A DNA stretch of 64,000 nt from Rhytidiadelphus loreus (taxonomy: Eukaryota; Streptophyta; Bryopsida; Hypnales; Hylocomiaceae): positions 51,583,025 to 51,647,024 of the forward strand of contig OX344763.1 of NCBI GenBank assembly GCA_947034895.1, written 5' to 3'. The position numbers and the translations under genes are program-made. How positions within the stretch are numbered: the first letter of the stretch is position 1; every line of letters starts with the position of its first letter. This document shows positions 57,865 to 64,000 of the stretch, piece after piece. The notes beneath the pieces are model-generated. The model made no database searches. It was not told the origin of the DNA and saw nothing but the letters and a program-made list of their open reading frames with translations.

Positions 57865-58135
57865 AGCATTGAAGAGGACACTGCTGTACTGTAGTTGTAA
57901 TGTGTGGATCTCCGTTGAAACATTAGCTTTCCTGAAGGGTCCACATGTTGTTTCCTATTTCTTTTTGCATGATAACGTCCTTGTCGTATTAGATTGCGTA
58001 CATTTTTCGATAAGCCCTTCCAATATCAATTTCACAGTTCGTCAAGTTTGAAGAGTATGTTGTAAGTGCAAACGTGTAGGCAGCATCACATACGGAAATT
58101 TCGATGGAATTTTATGCCAACAGTTTACTTTGCAG

Positions 58136-58690
58136 GGAGGACGCGAAAGAAGACAACATAGATTCAAATGCACAGATACATTTTAGGCACTTCAATCCTG
58201 AACCCGATGACAACGACTTCCAAGCATCCCTGTTTCGAGCAATGCGTAGTTTCAAAACAACAAAAGAAGGTTCTGACATTATGTATGATAATATTGCAGT
58301 TCCTGGTTATGCAAATGTTCATGAGTTCCCTGGAAGAGGTTGTTCTCCAAAAGACGGACGGAAACACAACCCTTGTAGAGGTCGTCAATTCAAAAAACGT
58401 AATAGCGAAGACGTTGTCCACGGTCACTACTGTTACTCTTCAATTGAATTAGCGGGACAAGATCCAAAGATTTAGTTCAAGAATGGCTTGAACAAAGGAA
58501 AGCGTAGGAATGCACGCACGGATTCTACCTCGGATGCTGCAGAGGGGGTGAACGGTGTCTCCGATTATCGTGTGAATGTCCGCAGGAATAGCACGAACAC
58601 TTCTGCTCTTGTGCTAGACCAGAATAATGTGTCAGCCAACAACAATGACCATACTGGAGCGGCATAGAAGCACTTTTAGCAGTTATAGAC
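58136..58690 (+). pseudogene. Exon of an unknown hydrophilic protein with several TAGs
   Basis: After the acceptor TACTTTGCAG a frame reads E-D-A-K-E-D-N-I-D... through TAG 58473-58475 into a basic, Asn/Ser-rich tail (G-K-R-R-N-A-R-T-D...), then meets further TAGs near 58665, 58677 and 58686. No TAA or TGA interrupts it. No domain is recognised. Confidence 0.4.
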
Positions 58691-58900
58691 ATTCAATAAG
58701 GAAGTGCATCATAGAGTTCATACAAGATAGAACAATAGTGCACTACATTTTTTTTTTATAATTGCCCCCAATATAAGAGTGGTTTTTTTGTATTAGAAAA
58801 AACTGTTTGGCAGTTAAAGACCAGAGCTTGTATAGGCAAACATCGGAACATGGCCAGAGGAGCAATATAGAAATCCAAAGACTAGTTCCGTAAACGACAT

Positions 58901-59242
58901 CTAAAAGCCCCTTAGATACCTCTCGGCTTTCTGTACCAAACTGAATTTTCTGAACAATGCGCCACTGAAACCCTTGACCTGCTTCTCACAGTCGGTCCAG
59001 GTGTAGTACATGCCTGGCACAAATCCCTGCTTAACTGCATAAAACTTTCCAGCTTTTGCTATCGTAGTACATGCACGATTGGCGTCTTCAACTTCTTCTC
59101 TTGATTGAAAGGATCTGTGAGTTACGACCGGGTCAATATGTCGTGTAAAATTGACGCCGCATAGGAAGTGTAACACTTCTAAAATTTTATGTAGAATTCG
59201 TAGGAGCAATACCACGATGACGCACACCCAAAACATCTCCAC
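58901..59242 (-). CDS. RNase H1-type hybrid-binding (viroplasmin-like) domain protein
   Basis: An uninterrupted 113-codon frame. Residues about 66-113 read F-Y-A-V-K-Q-G-F-V-P-G-M-Y-Y-T-W, C-E-K-Q-V-K-G-F-S-G-A and F-R-K-F, the signature of the small alpha/beta fold at the N-terminus of eukaryotic RNase H1 that binds RNA/DNA hybrids (also called caulimovirus viroplasmin domain). The first 30 residues are hydrophobic (V-C-V-I-V-V-L-L-L-R-I-L) and could be a membrane segment or intron read-through; an acceptor TTTTGTAG lies at 59248. The probable tail of a LINE reverse transcriptase ends 136 bp upstream on the same strand, so the domain may belong to that element. No RNase H catalytic domain is visible downstream. 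Confidence 0.7.
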   Translation of the reverse strand: MEMFWVCVIVVLLLRILHKILEVLHFLCGVNFTRHIDPVVTHRSFQSREEVEDANRACTTIAKAGKFYAVKQGFVPGMYYTWTDCEKQVKGFSGALFRKFSLVQKAERYLRGF

Positions 59243-59377
59243 CTACAAAACAATATAGAAAGAGAAGTGAGTAAAAAAAAGACGTCAACGTGGCCCTCTT
59301 ACTAATCCTTAGAGATGTAGGAGCTCACTGTCGACATTTCAGTACAGTGGAATTGGTGAAGCTTAGCGTGTCGTTGG

Positions 59378-60116
59378 TCAGTCAATATGTGTGGAGAGTC
59401 TAGTAAGCATTACCAGCCAGTCACTACGGATGTCGGGAAGAAGGTATGACCATTGGGTAGGTTTGTCTTTCCGTAGAATAAAGGTAGAAGAGATTTCAGC
59501 CGAAGTCTTAAAGTCTGTCGAATGTTCATTCGGCAGGTCGCCAATTGTTTGCAGGCCATACCTAGCGAGTTCTCGGTCTCTATCCTGCGAGAAATGGAAA
59601 TCGGAATCCATGTATGTTGTGGCCCACCACAAACGAGTCATAAGTACTTCATCAGCGGTGGTTGGTTGGAGACGAGCAATTCGATGAACTTGGTGACACG
59701 CTTCAAAGCCGTTGTAACTGTGTTCCATGTTCTGGAGCCTTAGGAACTGATGGATTGCGCACCATGAGTGAAGCTTCACAAGGGAACCAGTAACCACATT
59801 TACGGTATGGCTTATTACTGTGGACGGTATACCTGAGAAGAACCTTAACATTGTGATTTCCAGTACGCAAGTTTCTTGGTGATTTTTTGTTTAAGGAAAC
59901 CGTTGATATCTTTTGTCTAGAATGTGATGCGGGAAGGGGCTCCCAGTAACTTACAGAGTGATCCTTGGGGGACCACATGAAGTCGAAATTGATGAACCAG
60001 TCTAGTAATGTTGAACGACAGAACGAGTATGTGATGTTCTTGGTCCATTTTGTCCAGAATCCTGTTGGTAATCCAAACCGATGAAGAAGGGTAATGGTAT
60101 TTTCCGGGATTATCAA
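59378..60116 (-). pseudogene. Probable LINE ORF2 tail (post-reverse-transcriptase region)
   Basis: Two overlapping frames, 60116-59703 and 59851-59378. The second reads R-L-W-W-A-T-T-Y, Y-G-L-Q-T-I-G-D-L, F-K-T-S-A-E-I and W-S-Y-L-L-P-D-I-R-S-D-W. This order resembles the segment after the reverse transcriptase in plant non-LTR elements. The first reads F-D-F-M-W-S-P-K-D-H. They are joined by a frameshift, and no catalytic reverse-transcriptase motif is present, so this is a 5'-truncated copy. Family assignment is by pattern memory only. Confidence 0.35.
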
Positions 60117-62061
60117 TTAGCCAAGAGAGTCAATGTTGAACGAAAAATAAGAGTCGCATGTAGATGTAAACAAGTAATTATTGCGTGACGTGGTTGACTA
60201 TACTGAAGCGAAAAGAAAGAATCTAATTTAAGTGCAATGCATGTTCATGACAGGGTTGCCAACGCATTGTGACAACAACGGCGGAAGTGGCTTTTAAGTC
60301 AACAACCTATTTTTGTTCCATTTGTTTGCCACCAAGAAAATCATCTGAATATAGAGTTTATCGTAAATAATGGAGAGTGCGGGACCACGTACCTTATTTC
60401 GGGAAAATAAGGAGACAAAACTTCCTGGAGGAACAAAACTCAGGACGGATGGAGTTCGCGGTCGTGTTTTTTTCGTCATCATCTTCGTTTCTTACTTGAA
60501 CCTCCTTCTTGCACCCCTGATTAAAATTGGTTATTCTTATACGATTAATTGTATCCAGCTGTAAACAGCTTCATGTGAGGAATAATGTCTACGATGTCCG
60601 TCTATGTCGTTTTTGATGTTTTTATTGGAAGTTCGGTAATTTTTCACACAGGTCTTTGTCCAAATGCACTTATAAATATTCGTAAGAACTACTAATATAG
60701 AAATTTGTTGCCTTGTTGTATTAATGTTCTGTTACTGCGGCACATTTTAGAAGTTTCCTTCGATGCGAAGTAAGTTATAGGGAGCGTGACACTTCGTCCA
60801 GCAGTATGAGGTTCTAAAAGTGCCATTAGATATGTTGTGATGAAGGAAGAAGAATGTCACAAGTTTCGTGAAAGGAGGACCGCATTCGAGCATGGCATTT
60901 CCATATGTCGAAACTGTTGTAAGTGTTTACTCGTCTTTGACAGTATAATTTACTTCTGCGTATCAAAGAACTCTATTGCTAGTAGTATCTAGAAACCCTT
61001 GAAGAAGTGAAGAAGCACTTGGCAATGTACCATTTCTGTGTATTACTGTATTCGCAGTTCTTATGAGGCATCATATTTGACTTTACTGCGGCGTTCTGAA
61101 ATCGACGTTGTATTATTGATGCGGATGCTCATGTTTATACGAACAAATTTTATTCTGAAAGTGTGTACATTTCCTTCACAGGAGGAATGGAGGATGTGCA
61201 TGTACTTTAATTGCATTGAAGTATATGTACACTGTCTGTCACTATTCGCATAGTTTGGTTTCGTTTTTCTCCAGTAATCATTTGTACGACCGGTCTGACA
61301 CTAAGAAGACATTTAATTTTTGTTTCTAAGAATATGATTTCATTAATTAATGTAAAAGGATTTCCTATTGCATCTGAGAGGAGTTGTATCAGTGTACAAG
61401 AGCTATGTCTGTTTTTCGTTTCAAGTCTACGGATACTTTCATGTACAGAAGTCTAGTATACCAATTGAATGCCTCGAAGACGCCACTGGAATTCAATGGC
61501 ATAGGACTCCGCGAATTGATTGTTTTGTAGCAGTCCCAAAATTTGAGAAAAGCATGTACTGCAGTTTTATTTGATATGTTGTTTTCTTTATTTAATGCGA
61601 ACTTAGAGTTTCAGCAGTAGAGGAAAGTTCTGTTGACAGTGTTGGAATAGAACTACAAACTACTGAAAATCGAGAAGTCGCTGGCATTTTGATAGTGTTT
61701 ATCCCATTTGATGTAGGTAATGACAAATTTTGTGGATGAAGTTTCCGACCAGAGCGGAATTCAGTGTACAATGACGAGGAAGTTTGTATCCTTACCGAGT
61801 AATTGCTGAACCTTGTTAATTCAGAATGAAAATTATATTCTAGAAAATGTTGTTAAGTCACAACAAATTGTTTCACGTAGAATTTGTTAGATAATGTATG
61901 CTACTAGCATTAGTTTCGCATACGTCCACATATACTTACAATGTTGTTCAGTGAGTCGAAGTTCCTTATGGAGGAGTCATAGATTTATAAATTTACATTT
62001 GCATGCACATTTTCATTTTAAATAACATTTTCTACGTGTCTGATACATTGAGAATTTTCAG
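60117..62061. other. Mostly non-coding; one possible small exon
   Basis: No secure gene. The frame at 61368-61574 contains a plausible coding patch (C-L-E-D-A-T-G-I-Q-W-H) but no splice chain could be built. Confidence 0.35.
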
Positions 62062-62505
62062 AAATGCAAGGAGAGATGCCATTCATGGCCAAGGCTATTG
62101 ATGAAGAATTTCATACAATTTCAAATGATGTCGCGGATGTGAATGACCTCAACTTATTGCATTCAACTTCCTGAATTGGCGCACAGGATGAACAGTGTCA
62201 ATACGCTCTGAGATACGGGAAGCCTCCTAAAAATATACATTTCATTCCACTGCTGACAGAAAGGAGACATATTAGCTTGAAAACGAAGTATGAATTGAGG
62301 AATCAAATAGTGGTCATACTTAGTGAATCTTATGCAATCTTGGACAAGGCTAACTCATTGAAGGAGCAGTGTCTTATTTTGCTTGAAGAAATGCATGCCA
62401 AGAGTACGGAGGTTGAGAAGGATTTACTTGTAGATGAAGAAGTCATGTCGGACCGTCATTTCATTTTGAATGACAGAGCGTCCTCACGAAATATATTGAT
62501 AGAGA
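62062..62505 (+). CDS. Exon of an unknown protein with helical (coiled-coil) part, one TGA
   Basis: The acceptor AGAATTTTCAG ends at 62061 and the donor GTGAGT begins at 62506. Between them one frame from ATG 62064 reads M-Q-G-E-M-P-F..., passes a single TGA after S-T-S, then continues Y-A-L-R-Y-G-K-P-P-K to a Leu/Glu-rich helical stretch (S-L-K-E-Q-C-L-I-L-L-E-E-M). No family is recognised. Confidence 0.45.
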
Positions 62506-63333
62506 GTGAGTAAATAATTAACAGCATATAAAATAGTATTCGAATTTGAAGACCGCTGTAATCGTCAATATTGATGATCATCTAGTACTGAAGTCAGTGA
62601 TGTTATTTGTATCAATGTTTGTATACGACTTTTCTGTTTTATTTGCTGAGTTCCATCATGAAATTGTAAGCAAATTTTTTCCAAGACAAAATATGTTGGA
62701 ATGTTATGCACAAAGCATATTCATTATACAATTGAACGAATGACAAACACTGCGTACGGAAGTTCATACAATGTTTAGAAAGAGTGTCTAAAGAAAATTA
62801 TTTATTACACGCATGTTTTAGAAAGTGATATGAAATGACTGATGATTTTGAAGATTAGTAATGCAATGATGTTTTTTGAATGAATCGGTATAATGTGATT
62901 TATACGAATTTCTTATTGTTTCGTGATGGACTGGTTTCACGGAATTGTAAAAATGGATCGCCCACAGAAAAGTGATTCCAGGCGGCGGACATTGAGGAGG
63001 GTCTGTTCATGAGAAGTAATGTCAAATTCTAAAGATACTTTCATTCTGACTTTGTAGACAATGTTTTCATTTTTAGTAATCCAATTTGTAGATTCATACT
63101 ATATTTCAGTTCTGCAGATTTAGTAACCGGTAAGACAGAGCGCGGATTCGACTTTTTTCGATAATGTAGTCCGGTACTTAATGGAACTTTAATGCATGTA
63201 ATTTTTGTGTAAATCATGCAAAAATTTACGCCCCAATTCAAGGAGGAGGACGGTTGCCTAGAGCTGAGAAGAGAAACACAAAAATAGTAATCAATGGGGA
63301 GCTGCATTTAATGACATTAACTTCCATGAATAA
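62506..63333. other. Non-coding spacer
   Basis: Short AT-rich frames only; no gene, repeat or motif supported. Confidence 0.4.
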
Positions 63334-63861
63334 CTATTTATGGTGAGAGTACTGTTCCATCATCTCTTCCGCTGCAATGAAAGGCAGACTCAGTTCTGTC
63401 CAAACACTGAATCCTAGTACTTTACTTTGGGTGGAGCTTCGAAATGGATTTCCTTCTGTAGAAGTTTTAATCTTTGGAAGTGTCATCAGACGGTTCACGT
63501 CTTTGAAATAGAGGAACAGAAGTGGACAACGCGTGGTCAGTCGTACATGGACGGCGGAAGACATTGAAATGGTGCGTTTTTCTTCATTGATGTATGGTTC
63601 GGAAACGTCTGGAACTCCATTTTCTATAAGAAGCATGCTACATGAAATTATGCAGAGGTGAAGAGTAGTTATATTTCAACAATTCAGCTTCCCGTTTTTT
63701 ATGTGCACAAATTGTAATGGTCCGTCAAAGAATAGAACATCGTTATGTCTTTGAAGTTTGCGTAAGTTGCTGTTGGTGGTCGCGTCATCATGTAATTCAA
63801 TAAAACTTCGACAACATTTAGTTTTTATGAAAGTGAACTTTCTTTGAATGAATGTATGCAT
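63334..63861 (-). CDS. Last exons of a minus-strand gene extending beyond the window
   Basis: The terminal exon starts after TTTCATGTAG (about 63638) and runs to TAG 63336-63334: N-G-V-P-D-V-S-E-P-Y-I-N-E-E..., F-K-D-V-N-R-L-M, ending H-H-K. An upstream exon at 63861-63676 encodes R-S-F-I-E-L-H-D-D-A-T-T-N-S-N and F-F-D-G-P-L-Q-F-V-H-I. Codon balance supports both. No known domain, and the gene start lies outside the window. Confidence 0.4.
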
Positions 63862-64000
63862 TGCACTATTTTCAGTGACCGTACACGCAAACTTTTGAAT
63901 CTATGGAAAGCAGTTCAAAACGACAATTCTGCGAATACCCATATTAGAGAAAGTGAATTGAGTAAGTAGCATGTTCAGGGGAGGACAACAGTTTGGAAGA

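Noticed and set aside
1..64000. CRISPR array, bacterial operons or organelle genome
   Set aside because: No regular spaced repeats, no ribosome-binding-site-led gene strings, no organelle genes; introns and plant telomere units indicate nuclear plant DNA.

Overview
The window looks like nuclear DNA of a land plant. It contains interstitial TTTAGGG plant-type telomere tracts, GT-AG introns inside short-exon genes, a plant-specific B3 domain exon, an RNase H1-type hybrid-binding domain and DNA-transposon families that I associate with bryophytes, lycophytes and streptophyte algae. A bryophyte or other early-diverging plant is my best guess, with low confidence. There are no bacterial operons, no CRISPR array and no convincing tRNA or rRNA gene. 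Most recognisable coding sequence is transposable-element (TE) derived and damaged.

Layout. 0-4.6 kb: plus-strand gene pieces, including a coiled-coil protein with a RING-like zinc cluster and a basic nuclear-type protein, with an in-frame 153-bp tandem repeat between them. 4.6-7.2 kb: AT-rich filler with a telomere tract and a foldback repeat. 7.2-12.5 kb (minus): a two-exon F-box-like gene and a decayed DDE-type transposase. 13.5-14.4 kb: a fragment with a degenerate ParB-like motif and a tRNA-derived SINE. 14.8-17.15 kb (minus): a decayed DUF7869-type transposon protein. 17.3-20.7 kb: an element saturated with CCGGA, carrying one long reading frame cut by three TAG codons. 20.7-33.2 kb: the most unusual part, a multi-exon gene whose product resembles a beta-class (N4/N6) DNA methyltransferase, with a second gene facing away on the left. 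A dyad TTCAACTCG-N3-CGAGTTGAA recurs 16 times (plus one half site) in their non-coding DNA, including every intron identified in the methyltransferase-like gene. A piggyBac-like MITE and a 1.35-kb long-terminal-inverted-repeat element sit between the two genes. 33.3-36.8 kb (plus): a multi-exon FCP1/NIF phosphatase-like gene with an altered catalytic motif. 37.5-39.0 kb: a GC-rich GGACG block and an acidic pseudogene. 39.2-41.9 kb: microsatellites and degenerate repeats. 42-46.8 kb (minus): a well-spliced gene of unknown family. 48.2-53.5 kb (minus): a second multi-exon gene, cut at its 5' end by a small inverted duplication. 54-64 kb: a B3 exon, MITEs, the tail of a probable LINE next to a hybrid-binding domain, and unassigned exons on both strands.

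A theme crosses the window. Reading frames that are otherwise intact are broken mainly by TAG (about 33 by hand count, against roughly 8 TGA and 5 TAA). CAG-to-TAG change through CHG cytosine methylation is the simplest reading. The pattern also occurs in frames whose splice sites and phases are perfect, and inside an element whose CCGG sites are intact, so it deserves a direct test.
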